A stretch of DNA of 39,028 nt from Nitriliruptoraceae bacterium (GCA_007122985.1 SKSM01000048.1:1-39028); one strand, 5' to 3'. Positions 18,322 through 27,678 are shown, counted from the stretch's first letter. The notes: generated from the letters alone by a model not told the origin. Numbers and translations: made by a program.

Positions 18322-20348
18322 AGCAGGACCTCCAGGACCTCGCCGGCATGCCGCTTGACGCGTGCTCCCGGCGGCACCACGAAGGTGGTCTCACGCTCCT
18401 CGATGATCATCGGGCCGTCGCCCTCCGCGTCCTGGCGTGGGACCACGGGCGTCGGCACGAATCCGTCCGCCTCCTCGAACCACGCCGGCCGCTCACTGCG
18501 GTGGGAACCCGAGAGGCCACGCATCGGCAGATTGGGTGGCGGTGTGTCCAGGTAGGACAGCCGCCAGGTGAGCACCTCCGGGGTGACCCCGACCGGCACC
18601 CGCCCGTACAGCCGTCGGTACTCCGCCTCCAACGCCTCGCTGAGCGCCGATGCCGGGTCGTGGTGGACCTCGTCGGGCACGGCGACGGTCACGGTGCCTC
18701 CCTGGCCGCGGAAGCGCAGCTCCGCCTCGACGACGCGTCGGCCGCCACTGGACGCTCCCACCCGGCTGCGTGCCTCCTCCTCGAGCTCGTCGAGCAGCGC
18801 AGTGACCGCATCGACCGTCAGCTCGGTGAGAGGGGTCGGCGCAGAGCGGGCGACGTCGAAGCCGGCCGGTGCGCCCAGGAAGCCGTGGGCGCTGGCGACC
18901 CCGGCACGGCCCGGTGACAGCACGCGCGGGATCCCGAGGATCCGGGCGATCGAGCAGGCGTGCACCGGGCCCGCTCCGCCGGTCGCAACCAGGGTGAACC
19001 GGGTCGGATCCAACCCCTGCTCGACCGCGTGCATCCGTGCGGCCGCGGCCATCTGCTCGTCGACGACCCGGCGCACGGCGGCAGCGGCGGTCTCCGGCGT
19101 GCCGTCGCCGGTCGGCAGCGCCGCAAGGGCCGCACGCGCCCGGTCGGTGTCGAGGACCAGCTCTCCACCGAGGAACCGGTCGGCCGCCAGGTGGCCGAGC
19201 ACCAGGTCGGCGTCGGTCACCGTTGGTTGGTCGCCCCCGCGGCCGTAGCAGGCCGGACCCGGGTCGCTGCCGGCCGAGCGCGGGCCGACCCGCAGCAGGC
19301 GCAGCTCGTCGACCGCGGCGATGCTGCCGCCGCCGGCACCGATCTCGATCAGCTCGACGGTCGGCACCTGGATCGGCAGGCCGCTCCCACGCGCGAAGCG
19401 GCGGACACGCGCGACCTCGAACCGGTCGGTCAGGCGTGGCTCGTGGTCGACGACGTAGCAGGCCTTGGCGGTGGTCCCACCCATGTCAAAGGTGAGTGCG
19501 TGGCGGCCACCGACCGCGGCCGCCGTGGCCTGACCGGCAAGCACGCCACCGGCGGGCCCGGACTCCACCAGCCGGATCGGCACCTCGCTGGCGACCGCAG
19601 CCGGCGCCACCCGTCCGGTCGACAGCACCAGCTGCAGGTCGGCGTTGGGCGTGAGGGTGGCCAGTGCGGTGGAGAGCTGGTCGAGGTAGCGGCGCAGGAT
19701 CGGACGGACATAGGCGTTGGCCACGGTCGTCGAGGCCCGGTCGAACTCACCGATCTGCGGCAGCACCTGCGCCGAGGTGGTGATGTCCAGCTCCGGTGCC
19801 CGCGCCTGCAACCGTGCGGCCAGGCTGTGCTCGTGGTCCTGCCAGCGGTAGCCGTGCAGCAGGCAGATGCCGACCGATTCGATGCCGTCGGCCGTCAACG
19901 CGTCGACGAGTCGGTCGATCTCCTCGTCCAGCAGGGGCTCGCGTACCGTGCCGTCGGCCAGCACGCGCGCTTCGACCTCGAAGCACCAGCGGCGCGGGAC
20001 CAACGGCTCCGGCATGACGATGTCGAGGTCGTAGAGGTCGTAGCGCAGCTCGCGCCCGATGTGCAGGACGTCGCGGAAGCCACGCGTGGTCACCAGCGCG
20101 GTCCGTGCGCCGCGACGCTCGATCAGCGCATTGGTGATCAACGTGGTGCCGTGCAGCACGTGCTCGACCGCATCGCGGTCGATCCCGCTCGACTCCAGCA
20201 GCTGCTCGATGCCGGTGATCAGGCCCTCGGAGGGCTGCTGCGGCGTGGTCAGCACCTTGGCCACCGCCTGGCACCGGCCGTCCGGGTCCGAGAGGACCAG
20301 GTCGGTGAAGGTGCCGCCGATGTCGCCGGCGATGCGCCACGAGGTCAT
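18318..20348 (-). CDS. hyuA: Hydantoinase A/oxoprolinase family ATP-binding subunit
   Basis: This 676-residue protein has the ASKHA-type ATPase fold. GDIGGTFTD at residues 8-16 is the first phosphate motif, LHGTTLITNALIERRGA the family signature after it, FDMGGTTAKACY the second phosphate motif, and GAGGGSIA a later glycine-rich loop. It activates a cyclic amide with ATP for opening by HyuB. I take ATG at 20348, which overlaps the upstream 3-hydroxyacyl-CoA dehydrogenase stop as ATGA; a further ATG 12 nt upstream would add four residues. Operon order is 3-hydroxyacyl-CoA dehydrogenase, hyuA, hyuB, all overlapping, so the three proteins are made together. The substrate is probably the lactam made by the nearby hydroxylase. 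Confidence 0.94.
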   Translation of the reverse strand: MTSWRIAGDIGGTFTDLVLSDPDGRCQAVAKVLTTPQQPSEGLITGIEQLLESSGIDRDAVEHVLHGTTLITNALIERRGARTALVTTRGFRDVLHIGRELRYDLYDLDIVMPEPLVPRRWCFEVEARVLADGTVREPLLDEEIDRLVDALTADGIESVGICLLHGYRWQDHEHSLAARLQARAPELDITTSAQVLPQIGEFDRASTTVANAYVRPILRRYLDQLSTALATLTPNADLQLVLSTGRVAPAAVASEVPIRLVESGPAGGVLAGQATAAAVGGRHALTFDMGGTTAKACYVVDHEPRLTDRFEVARVRRFARGSGLPIQVPTVELIEIGAGGGSIAAVDELRLLRVGPRSAGSDPGPACYGRGGDQPTVTDADLVLGHLAADRFLGGELVLDTDRARAALAALPTGDGTPETAAAAVRRVVDEQMAAAARMHAVEQGLDPTRFTLVATGGAGPVHACSIARILGIPRVLSPGRAGVASAHGFLGAPAGFDVARSAPTPLTELTVDAVTALLDELEEEARSRVGASSGGRRVVEAELRFRGQGGTVTVAVPDEVHHDPASALSEALEAEYRRLYGRVPVGVTPEVLTWRLSYLDTPPPNLPMRGLSGSHRSERPAWFEEADGFVPTPVVPRQDAEGDGPMIIEERETTFVVPPGARVKRHAGEVLEVLL

Positions 20349-21310
20349 GGGTGGTCCCATCCGGCCGATGGAACCGCGAGTTGGCCCTGGGCGCGCAGGC
20401 GCCGGATGCGATCCAGCAACTCGCGGTCGCGGTCTGAGCTGAGCGCGCCGGCGTCGCGGTCGGTCCAGTCGTAGAAGCCACGACCGGTCTTGGCGCCGAG
20501 CTGGCCGTGGTCGACGCGTCGGGTCAGGGCAGGCTGCGGCGCGTCGCTGGTGTCGAGGTCCGCGAGCAGGTAGTCATGGATCGCGGCGACGACGTCCAGA
20601 CCGCCGAGGTCGCAGGTCTCGAGCGGGCCCATGACCGGGAAGCGGGCGCCGAAGCTCAGTCGGGTCGCGGCGTCGATGTCGGCCGCGTCGGCGACGCCCG
20701 CCTCGAACAGCGCGATCGCCTCGCGGACGACCGCCTGCTGGAGTCGTGTGCCGATGAAGCCGGGCACGAACCGGTGCAGCTCGACCGGGTGCTTGCCCAT
20801 GCGCCGGAGCAGCCGGCTGGCCTGCGTCACCAGCTGTGGATCGGTCCGCGTGCCACCCAGCACCTCGACCAGCGGGATCAGGTGGGCCGGGTTCCAGAAG
20901 TGCAGCACCAGGAAGCGTTCCGGGTGGTCGACGTCGGCCGCGAGCTCGTCGGGGCCGAGCCCGGACGTGGTCGAAGCCAGCACCATCGAGGGGTCTGCGA
21001 CGGCCTCCACCCGGGCGTAGAGCTCGCGCTTGACGCGCGTGTCCTCGCTGACGGCCTCGACCGCGAGGGTCGCACCGTCGACGGCGTCTTCGAGTCGGTC
21101 GCTGCCGTCGATCGCCCCGAGCCGGTCGGTGGTCAGCCCCTCGCTGTGGAGCCAGGTCGTTGCAGCGTGTGTCTGCTCCACCGCGTGGGTCACCGCGTCG
21201 GCGCGACGCCCCCAGATCGTGACGTCGATGCCGGCGGCGGCGAACGCAGTGGCGATCGACGGCGCCATCGTGCCCGTGCCGAGGATCGTGGCGTGGTCCG
21301 GTTCCTCCAT
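20345..21310 (-). CDS. 3-hydroxyacyl-CoA dehydrogenase
   Basis: This 321-residue protein has the NAD-binding domain beginning ILGTGTMAPSIATAFAAAG, VEAVSEDTRVKRELYA after it, the catalytic-histidine motif HFWNPAHLIPLVEV in the middle, PGFIGTRLQQAVVREA at the domain junction, and a C-terminal helical domain with TGRGFYDW. It oxidises a 3-hydroxyacyl (or related hydroxy-acid) CoA thioester with NAD. It is the first gene of the operon with hyuA and hyuB, and box F lies 41 bp before its ATG. Together with the acyl-CoA dehydrogenase it indicates that the carbon skeleton ends in a beta-oxidation-like route, although no enoyl-CoA hydratase or thiolase is seen. Confidence 0.92.
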   Translation of the reverse strand: MEEPDHATILGTGTMAPSIATAFAAAGIDVTIWGRRADAVTHAVEQTHAATTWLHSEGLTTDRLGAIDGSDRLEDAVDGATLAVEAVSEDTRVKRELYARVEAVADPSMVLASTTSGLGPDELAADVDHPERFLVLHFWNPAHLIPLVEVLGGTRTDPQLVTQASRLLRRMGKHPVELHRFVPGFIGTRLQQAVVREAIALFEAGVADAADIDAATRLSFGARFPVMGPLETCDLGGLDVVAAIHDYLLADLDTSDAPQPALTRRVDHGQLGAKTGRGFYDWTDRDAGALSSDRDRELLDRIRRLRAQGQLAVPSAGWDHP

Positions 21311-21348
21311 GGCCTGACCCCTTGACGTCCAGCACGGCGACGATGCGC

Positions 21349-21362
21349 GGATACATTATTCC
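21349..21362. promoter_or_regulatory. AT-rich box F upstream of 3-hydroxyacyl-CoA dehydrogenase-hyuAB
   Basis: GGATACATTATTCC (palindromic at 5 of 7 pairs) contains ATACATTAT (21351-21359), differing from box G's core at one position. It is 41 bp before the operon start, in the 130-bp gap after the coxE-like gene. Confidence 0.55.
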
Positions 21363-21440
21363 GCCGCTGGTCGAGGACGGTAGCAGCGGCGCGGTGCAGC
21401 GCAGCAGCCCGGCTGGGCGGCCGGGGCGACGCATGCGTCG

Positions 21441-22598
21441 TCATGGCCGGCCGCGGTCGAGGTTGTCGGCGAGCAGCTCGGCGAGGTCCTCGAGGGCGGC
21501 GACGGAGTGGCCGGTCACGAATCGGTCCACCGCCGGTAGCGCGGCCGCCATGCCCCGTGCCAGCGGGCGATACCCGGGCTGGGCCTTGAGCGGGTTGACC
21601 CAGATGATGGCGTGGGCGACGCGTCGCAGCCGGTGCATCTGTGCCGACAGCTCGTCCGGGTCTCCGCGGTCCCAGCCGTCGGAGAGCACCACGACCACGG
21701 CGCCACGGGCGATGCCCGGCACGCCCCAGCGGTCGTTGAACTCGCGCAGGATCTCGCCGAGGCGGGTGCCTCCGGAGAGGTCGGGGATCGCGGCGGCGGC
21801 AGCATCGAGCGCAACGTCGGGATGTGGGGAGCGAAGCGCCCGGGTCAGCCGGGTCAGTCGGGTCGAGAACGCAAACGCCTCGGCCGGGTAGCGCGAGGCC
21901 ACGACGACGTGCAGGAATCGCAGCAGGGCCCGGGAGTACGGCTCCATGGACCCACTGACGTCGCAGAGCAGCACGAGCCGGCGAGGCCGCACACGCCGGA
22001 TGGTGGTCGGCCGGTCGACGAGCTCGCCCGAGGTCCGCAGCGCCCGCCGGACCGTGCGACGGGTGTCGAGCCGGCCGCTACCCCTGCCGCCGGAACGCCG
22101 ACGTCGACTGCGCCGGTGCGGAACGGCCAGCTCGATGCGGTCGATCAGCCGGAACGCCTCGGCCAGCTCCTCGGCGGAGCACGCGCCGAGGTCGCGCTCG
22201 CGCAGGATGTCGTCGGGGCTGTAGCGCACCTCGGTGACCGGTCGGTCCTCGGTCTCGTGGTCGGTGCCCTCGAGATCCGGGTCGTCGAACGACAGGACCT
22301 GCTCGTCGGGATCTGCGGCCGGGGCGTCCTGCGAGGGTGCCGGCCCGCGCAGCCAGAATCGTTGGAACGCGCGGTCGTAGGCGGGGATGTCGTCGGGATG
22401 GGTGACCAGCGTGGCGCGGCCGGCCCAGTAGACGCCCGCATCCGAGGTCAGGCCGACCCGGGTGAGCGCACGGCAGAAGGTGATCGTGGCGTCAACGCTG
22501 ACCGCGGCACCCTCCTCGCGGATGACGGCTGCGAAGCGGGCGGCGAGCAACTCCAGCGGGACCGTGGGATCGCCGTGCTGCTCGGGCGCGGGGTCCAT
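21441..22598 (-). CDS. coxE: VWA-domain protein, CoxE-like
   Basis: This 385-residue protein has a von Willebrand factor A domain in its C-terminal half, with the metal-site motif LLCDVSGSMEPYSR, then LSGGTRLGEIL and VVVLSDGWDRGDPDEL. The N-terminal part is helical and the middle has an Arg-rich stretch (about residues 163-195). CoxE acts with the AAA+ protein CoxD to mature the active site of CO dehydrogenase. Here the target is probably the CoxL-like hydroxylase. ATG at 22598 shares one base with the coxD stop (TGATG). Longer frames extend through coxD out of frame and are spurious. Confidence 0.92.
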   Translation of the reverse strand: MDPAPEQHGDPTVPLELLAARFAAVIREEGAAVSVDATITFCRALTRVGLTSDAGVYWAGRATLVTHPDDIPAYDRAFQRFWLRGPAPSQDAPAADPDEQVLSFDDPDLEGTDHETEDRPVTEVRYSPDDILRERDLGACSAEELAEAFRLIDRIELAVPHRRSRRRRSGGRGSGRLDTRRTVRRALRTSGELVDRPTTIRRVRPRRLVLLCDVSGSMEPYSRALLRFLHVVVASRYPAEAFAFSTRLTRLTRALRSPHPDVALDAAAAAIPDLSGGTRLGEILREFNDRWGVPGIARGAVVVVLSDGWDRGDPDELSAQMHRLRRVAHAIIWVNPLKAQPGYRPLARGMAAALPAVDRFVTGHSVAALEDLAELLADNLDRGRP

Positions 22599-23509
22599 CA
22601 GTCGGTGCCTGTGTCGTCCAGGATCGACTGCATGCCCAGCCGGTGCAGCTGCTCTTGATCCTCGCGGTGCTTGACGACCTGTCCGAGGGTCACCCCGGCG
22701 GTGTGCTCGTCGAGGGCCTCGCGACCGAGCCGGGCGACGGCCCGGGCCCAGTCGATCGACTCGGCGACGCCCGGCGGCTTGTACAGCCCGGCGGTGCGAA
22801 GCCGCTCGACGGCCCGGGCGATGTCGCGGGCGAGCTCGGGTCCGACCCCGGCACGCCGCTGCACGATCGCGATCTCCTGCTCGAGCCCGGGGTGGGGGAC
22901 CCAGTGGTAGATGCATCGCCGCTTCAGGGCATCGTGGAGATCGCGGGTCCGGTTGGAGGTGATGACCACCAGCGGCGGGCGGTCCGCACGGATGGTGCCG
23001 AGCTCCGGCACGCTGATGGTGTAGTCGGAGAGCACCTCGAGCAGGAACGCCTCGAACTCGTCGTCGGCCCGGTCGAGCTCGTCGATGAGCAGGACCGGTG
23101 GCTGGTCGCTGTGCTGGTCGATCGCCTGGAGCAGCGGCCGCCGGACCAGGAACCGCTCCGAGTACAGCTCGTCCTCCGCGTGCTGAGGAAGCTGGTCGCC
23201 GGAGCGGATCTCGGCCGCGCGCAGGTGGAGCAGCTGCCGGGCGTAGTCCCACTCGTAGACGGCCTGGCTGACGTCGATGCCCTCGTAGCACTGCAGCCGG
23301 ATCAGTGGTCGGTCGAGCATGCGCGTGAGGGTCTTGGCCACCTCGGTCTTGCCCACCCCGGCGTCGCCCTCGAGCAGCAAGGGCCGCTCGAGCTCGATGG
23401 CGAGGAAGATCGCGGTCGCGATGCCCTCGTCGGCGAGGTAGCCGTGCTCCTCGAGTCGGGCACGCAGTTCCTCGACCGCCGGGTTGTCGATACCGGCTGT
23501 TGCTGCCAC
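22598..23509 (-). CDS. coxD: MoxR-family AAA+ ATPase, CoxD-like
   Basis: This protein of about 303 residues has Walker A GDAGVGKT (48-55), Walker B VLLIDELDRAD (139-149) and a sensor region VITSNRTRDLHDALKRR. It is a MoxR-type chaperone ATPase paired with the VWA protein downstream, as in coxD-coxE. In carboxydotrophs CoxD is needed to insert sulfur/copper at the molybdenum centre. GTG at 23509 is favoured by AGGA 7 nt upstream; a longer frame reaching 23677 would cross box G and the divergent amidase start. The pair is divergent from the nitrilase-like gene. Confidence 0.92.
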   Translation of the reverse strand: MAATAGIDNPAVEELRARLEEHGYLADEGIATAIFLAIELERPLLLEGDAGVGKTEVAKTLTRMLDRPLIRLQCYEGIDVSQAVYEWDYARQLLHLRAAEIRSGDQLPQHAEDELYSERFLVRRPLLQAIDQHSDQPPVLLIDELDRADDEFEAFLLEVLSDYTISVPELGTIRADRPPLVVITSNRTRDLHDALKRRCIYHWVPHPGLEQEIAIVQRRAGVGPELARDIARAVERLRTAGLYKPPGVAESIDWARAVARLGREALDEHTAGVTLGQVVKHREDQEQLHRLGMQSILDDTGTD

Positions 23510-23622
23510 GTTGCTGTCCTGATGAAGATCGGAAACGACCACCGTACTGTGCTGCCGGATCGGTCCGGTGCGCCGGCACGGGTGACGCCACGAGGTGAAC
23601 TCGGTGTTGGCGTCCGGGGTCC

Positions 23623-23637
23623 TAATGTATACGTTAT
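23623..23637. promoter_or_regulatory. AT-rich palindromic box G (coxDE / amidase)
   Basis: TAATGTATACGTTA (23623-23636) is a 14-bp palindrome with 6 of 7 pairs matching and a GTATAC centre; ATACGTTAT (23629-23637) is the shared core. It is 28 bp before the amidase start and about 120 bp before coxD. GTATAC-centred palindromes are typical of some GntR-family operators. Confidence 0.6.
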
Positions 23638-23664
23638 GCAGTACGCGACGTGGTGGGGAGAGCC

Positions 23665-24447
23665 GTGCGAACCGCAAGCATCCAGCTGTTGGTCGACGAC
23701 ACCGATCCGGGCGAACGGGTCGAGCGTGCCGTCGCCGCCATCGCCGAGGAAGCCGATCGCGGTGCGGATCTGGTGCTGCTGCCCGAGATCTGGTATCCGG
23801 GCTACTTCGGCTTCGACCGCTACGCGGAGCTGAGCGAGCCGCTCGACGGCCCGCTGGTGAGCCGGCTCGCCGCCGCTGCCGCCGACAACCACGTCAACCT
23901 GCTCGGTGGCAGCCTGGTCGAACGCCGCGACGACGGGCTGTACAACACCAGCGTGCTGTTCGATCGGCAGGGTGAGCTGGTCGCCAGCTACCGCAAGATC
24001 CACCTCTTTCCGTACGGATCCAAGGAGCACGAGCTGCTCACCCGGGGCGACGAGGTGGTGGTCGCCGACCTCGAGGGCGTGCAGTTGGGGCTGTCCACCT
24101 GCTACGACCTGCGCTTCCCGGAGCTGTACCGGGCGATGGTCGACCGCGGCGCGGAGGCGTTCCTGGTGGTCGCCGGCTGGCCGGTCCCTCGCCTCGACGC
24201 CTGGCGGACGCTCGGCCGGTCGCGTGCCATCGAGAACCAGGCGGCAGTGGTCGCGTGCAACACCTCCGGTCGCCAGGGCGGCAGCATGTACGCCGGCGCG
24301 TCGTACGCCTACGACGCCTGGGGGACCCCCAAGGGTGAGCTCGATGACCGGCCAGGCGTGCTGCGCGCGGAGCTGGACGTCGACGCCGTGCGCGCCGCGC
24401 GGGCCGACTTCCCCGCGCTCGACGGCCGTGTGCTCAACCAGACCTGA
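23665..24447 (+). CDS. Nitrilase-superfamily amidohydrolase
   Basis: This 260-residue carbon-nitrogen hydrolase has the complete catalytic triad: Glu41 in LLPEIWYPG, Lys111 in YRKIHLFPYG and Cys146 in STCYDLRFPE. The length and motif context resemble omega-amidase/N-carbamoyl amidase branches more than true nitrilases. It probably releases ammonia, or carbamate, from a ring-opened amide. Three in-frame GTG codons are available; 23665 is chosen because GGGGAG lies 4 nt upstream. It is divergent from coxD and is followed after 92 bp by a small cupin gene. The specific amide is unknown. Confidence 0.92.
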   Translation: MRTASIQLLVDDTDPGERVERAVAAIAEEADRGADLVLLPEIWYPGYFGFDRYAELSEPLDGPLVSRLAAAAADNHVNLLGGSLVERRDDGLYNTSVLFDRQGELVASYRKIHLFPYGSKEHELLTRGDEVVVADLEGVQLGLSTCYDLRFPELYRAMVDRGAEAFLVVAGWPVPRLDAWRTLGRSRAIENQAAVVACNTSGRQGGSMYAGASYAYDAWGTPKGELDDRPGVLRAELDVDAVRAARADFPALDGRVLNQT

Positions 24448-24539
24448 CCTGGCACCGGGCAGGTCCCGGTACCGGCTCAGCAACCGACGATCACCGACGA
24501 CCGTCGGTCAGACCGCAAGAATGATGGGGAGGAGACCCG

Positions 24540-24893
24540 ATGAAGCAGCCCGAGTGCGAGTTCTGGGACCCGTTCGCGCCGGAGTACGCCGACCGGTGGC
24601 AGCCGATCGAGGGAGTCGACGGCCTCAGTGAGCTCGTCCTCGCTCGCGACCCGGAGACGGGCAGCTACAGCCGTCTGCTGAAGTTCGAGCCGGGAACCGA
24701 CACCACACCGATGGGCGTTCAGCGCCACGACTTCATCGAGGAGATCCTGATCTACGAGGGATCGCTGCACGACCTGACCCTCGGCGAGACCTTCCACAAG
24801 GGCTGGTGGGCCTACCGCCACCCTGACATGCCGCACGGGCCGTGGACCTCCGAGGACGGCTGCGTCACCTTCGAGATCCGCACCTACGTGTGA
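24540..24893 (+). CDS. Small cupin-domain protein
   Basis: This 117-residue single-domain beta-barrel protein resembles ChrR-like cupins. Possible metal ligands are in QRHDFIEEILIYEG (His/Glu) and YRHPDMPHGPW near the C-terminus. The ATG at 24540 follows GGGGAGGAG at an ideal distance, so it is well translated. It lies downstream of the amidase gene, with a weak 6-bp hairpin (24454-24470) between them, and may be co-transcribed. Cupins of this size can be isomerases, dioxygenases or stress sensors, and I cannot choose. It is the last gene of the catabolic island. Confidence 0.82.
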   Translation: MKQPECEFWDPFAPEYADRWQPIEGVDGLSELVLARDPETGSYSRLLKFEPGTDTTPMGVQRHDFIEEILIYEGSLHDLTLGETFHKGWWAYRHPDMPHGPWTSEDGCVTFEIRTYV

Positions 24894-24913
24894 TACGCAA
24901 CGTCCGGACGCCT

Positions 24914-24967
24914 CGGCACCGCAGCACTACGGTGCCGGGACGTCCGGCGACCGGTGGCTCCCACCGG
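24914..24967. terminator. Two hairpins closing the catabolic island
   Basis: CGGCACCG/CGGTGCCG (24914-24921 and 24930-24937, 8-bp stem, 8-nt loop) is followed by CCGGTGG/CCACCGG (24951-24957 and 24961-24967, 7-bp stem, CTC loop). They begin 21 bp after the cupin stop and precede fbiC, and are likely intrinsic-type terminators without a T-tract. Confidence 0.65.
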
Positions 24968-25062
24968 GCGGGACCGACCGGCGTTCGAAGCGCCGGCGGC
25001 CCGCTGGCGCCGACGGCACCCCCGACCCACAGCCGCGGATCGACGACGGCACGGAGGCAGTG

Positions 25063-27678
25063 ATGGACGACTCGAGCGCGAACGGGCCGGCCCCTGAGGT
25101 GCTCGAGCGGCTGCGACCGCGGGCGTTGCACCGGGCGGAGGAGGGGCGCAGCCTGCGCCGGGACGAAGTCGCCGCGCTGCTCACCTGCCGGGAGCAGGAT
25201 CTCGACCGGTTGCTCGCGGTCGCGGCCCGGACCCGCGATGCCGCGCCGTGGTACGCCGACGGCGCCTGGGGCCGGACCCCTGACGGGCGCCGACGTGTGA
25301 CCTACTCGCGCAAGGTGTTCATCCCCCTGACCCACCTGTGTCGTGACACCTGCGGCTACTGCACGTTCGCCTGGCCGCCCAAGGCGGACATTCCCGCCTA
25401 CCAGTCGCCGGAGCAGGTGCTCGAGGTGGCACGGGCGGGGCAGCAGGCCGGGTGCACCGAGGCGCTGTTCACCCTGGGTGACCAGCCCGAGCAGCGCTAC
25501 CCGGCGGCGCGCGAGTGGCTGCAGGCGCGCGGCTACGAGACGACGCTCGAGTACCTGCGGGCGGTGTCGATCCAGGTGATCGAGGAGACCGGGCTGCTGC
25601 CCCACTTGAACCCCGGGCTCATGAGCTGGGCCGACCTCGCCACGCTCAAGCAGGTGTCGGCGTCGATGGGGCTGATGCTGGAGACCACCTCCGAACGACT
25701 GCTCCAGAAGGGAGAGGCGCACTTCCAGGCGCCCGACAAGGAGCCGTCACGACGTCTGGCGACGCTCGAGGACGCCGGACGGCTGTCGGTCCCGTTCACC
25801 TCGGGGCTGCTGATCGGCATCGGTGAGACGCTGCCCGAGCGGGCGGACACCCTGCTCGCGCTGCGCGACGTCCACCGGCGCTACGGCCACCTCCAGGAGG
25901 TGATCGTCCAGAACTTCCGCGCCAAGCCCGACACCGCCATGCGCAACCACCCCGAGCCGCCGTTCGAGGACCTGCTGGCGTCGGTCGCCACCGCACGGGT
26001 CGTGCTCGGCCCCACGGTGCACCTGCAGGCACCGCCGAACCTCTCCCCGGGTCAGTACCCCGCGATCCTGCAGGCCGGGATCGACGACTGGGGCGGGGTG
26101 TCGCCGGTCACGCCGGACCATGTCAATCCGGAGGCGCCGTGGCCGCAGCTGGCGGAGCTCGAGGCGCGATCGGCCGACGAGGGGTTCGTGCTCAGCCAGC
26201 GGCTGCCCGTCTACCCCGAGCACGCGACGATGCCGGACCCGTGGCTCGCCGGGCGGATGCGTGCGCCGGTCGCTGCGCTGATGGCCCCCGACGGGCTGGC
26301 GCAGCCGGACGTGCGCCCAGAGCCCCAGGCCTGGCAGGACCCCGAGGTGTCCTCGGGTGCCCTGACTGCGGAGATGTCGGCGGTGATCGACGGCGACGAG
26401 GCCGGCGGATCGGCCGCGGACGGGCGCAACGCCCGCTCGGCACAGGCTGACGACGACGTCCACCGTGCGGTGTTCGGCGACGTCCACGTGATCGCCGACG
26501 GTGTGCTCGCGGCGAACGCCCCGAGGGTGGAGGGCCCCGCCCGCACCGCGATCCGGCCCGAGGTCACCGCGGCGCTGTCCAAGGCCCAGGCCGGGCAGGT
26601 GCTCGACGACGACGAGGCGCTGCTGCTGTTCGACACCTCCGGTGTGGAGCTCGACGCGCTCGCGCAGGCGGCCGACGAGGTCAGGGCCGAGCGGGTCGGC
26701 GAGATGGTCACCTACGTGATCAACCGCAACATCAACTTCACCAACGTGTGCTACACCGGCTGCCGGTTCTGCGCCTTCGCGCAGCGGCGCGACGACCCGG
26801 ACGCCTACACGCTGTCGCTCGAGCAGTTGGCCGACCGCGCCCAGGAGGCGCGCGAGCTCGGCGCGACCGAGGTGTGCATGCAGGGCGGGATCCATCCCGA
26901 CCTGCCCGGTGACTACTACTTCGACGTGCTCGATGCCGTGCTGGCCCGGGTGCCGGACATGCACGTGCACGCCTTCAGCCCCATGGAGATCGTCAACGGT
27001 GCGACCCGGATGGGGATCTCCATCCGCGAGTGGCTCGAGGAGGCGAAGCACCGCGGACTGGGCTCGGTGCCGGGTACCGCTGCGGAGATCCTCGACGACG
27101 ACGTGCGGTGGGTGCTGACCAAGGGCAAGCTGCCGGCCTCGCAGTGGATCGAGGTCATCACCACCGCCCACGAGGTCGGGCTGCGGTCGTCGTCGACGAT
27201 GATGTACGGCCACGTGGACGAGCCGCGCCACTGGGTCGCGCACCTCAAGCTCCTGCGCTCGCTGCAGGAGCAGACCGGCGGGTTCACCGAGTTCGTGCCC
27301 CTGCCGTTCGTCCACCAGCTCGCGCCGATCTACCTCGCCGGGGTGGCACGGCCGGGGTCGACCTGGGAGGACGACCGTCGGGTGCACGCCGTGGCCCGGC
27401 TGCTGCTGCAGGGTGAGATCGACAACGTGCAGCTGTCGTGGGTCAAGGTCGGGCTCGAACGTGGTGTCGAGCTCCTCCAGGGGGGCTGCAACGACCTCGG
27501 CGGCACGCTGATGGAGGAGACGATCTCGCGGATGGCGGGCTCCGATCACGGCGTGCGCAAGAGTGTCGCGGAGCTCGAGGGCGCCGCCGCGGCGGCCGGC
27601 CGGCCCGTGCGCCAGCGCACGACCGTCTATGAAGAGGTGGGCGAGCCCCTGGTCGCCTCCGGCACGGGCGAGTCCTAG
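25063..27678 (+). CDS. fbiC: FO synthase (fused CofG-CofH), F420 biosynthesis
   Basis: This 871-residue protein contains two radical-SAM halves. The CofG half carries the cluster motif C93-x3-C97-x2-C100 (CRDTCGYC). The CofH half carries C563-x3-C567-x2-C570 (CYTGCRFC) and FSPMEIVNGA, LGSVPGTAAEIL and MMYGHVDEPRHW. Together they join tyrosine and a 5-amino-6-ribitylaminouracil to make the deazaflavin FO, the core of cofactor F420. The fused arrangement is the actinobacterial form. ATG at 25063 is preferred over an adjacent GTG at 25060 because GGAGG lies 5 nt upstream. It shows that the organism makes F420. It stands alone and is probably unrelated to the catabolic island. Confidence 0.97.
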   Translation: MDDSSANGPAPEVLERLRPRALHRAEEGRSLRRDEVAALLTCREQDLDRLLAVAARTRDAAPWYADGAWGRTPDGRRRVTYSRKVFIPLTHLCRDTCGYCTFAWPPKADIPAYQSPEQVLEVARAGQQAGCTEALFTLGDQPEQRYPAAREWLQARGYETTLEYLRAVSIQVIEETGLLPHLNPGLMSWADLATLKQVSASMGLMLETTSERLLQKGEAHFQAPDKEPSRRLATLEDAGRLSVPFTSGLLIGIGETLPERADTLLALRDVHRRYGHLQEVIVQNFRAKPDTAMRNHPEPPFEDLLASVATARVVLGPTVHLQAPPNLSPGQYPAILQAGIDDWGGVSPVTPDHVNPEAPWPQLAELEARSADEGFVLSQRLPVYPEHATMPDPWLAGRMRAPVAALMAPDGLAQPDVRPEPQAWQDPEVSSGALTAEMSAVIDGDEAGGSAADGRNARSAQADDDVHRAVFGDVHVIADGVLAANAPRVEGPARTAIRPEVTAALSKAQAGQVLDDDEALLLFDTSGVELDALAQAADEVRAERVGEMVTYVINRNINFTNVCYTGCRFCAFAQRRDDPDAYTLSLEQLADRAQEARELGATEVCMQGGIHPDLPGDYYFDVLDAVLARVPDMHVHAFSPMEIVNGATRMGISIREWLEEAKHRGLGSVPGTAAEILDDDVRWVLTKGKLPASQWIEVITTAHEVGLRSSSTMMYGHVDEPRHWVAHLKLLRSLQEQTGGFTEFVPLPFVHQLAPIYLAGVARPGSTWEDDRRVHAVARLLLQGEIDNVQLSWVKVGLERGVELLQGGCNDLGGTLMEETISRMAGSDHGVRKSVAELEGAAAAAGRPVRQRTTVYEEVGEPLVASGTGES

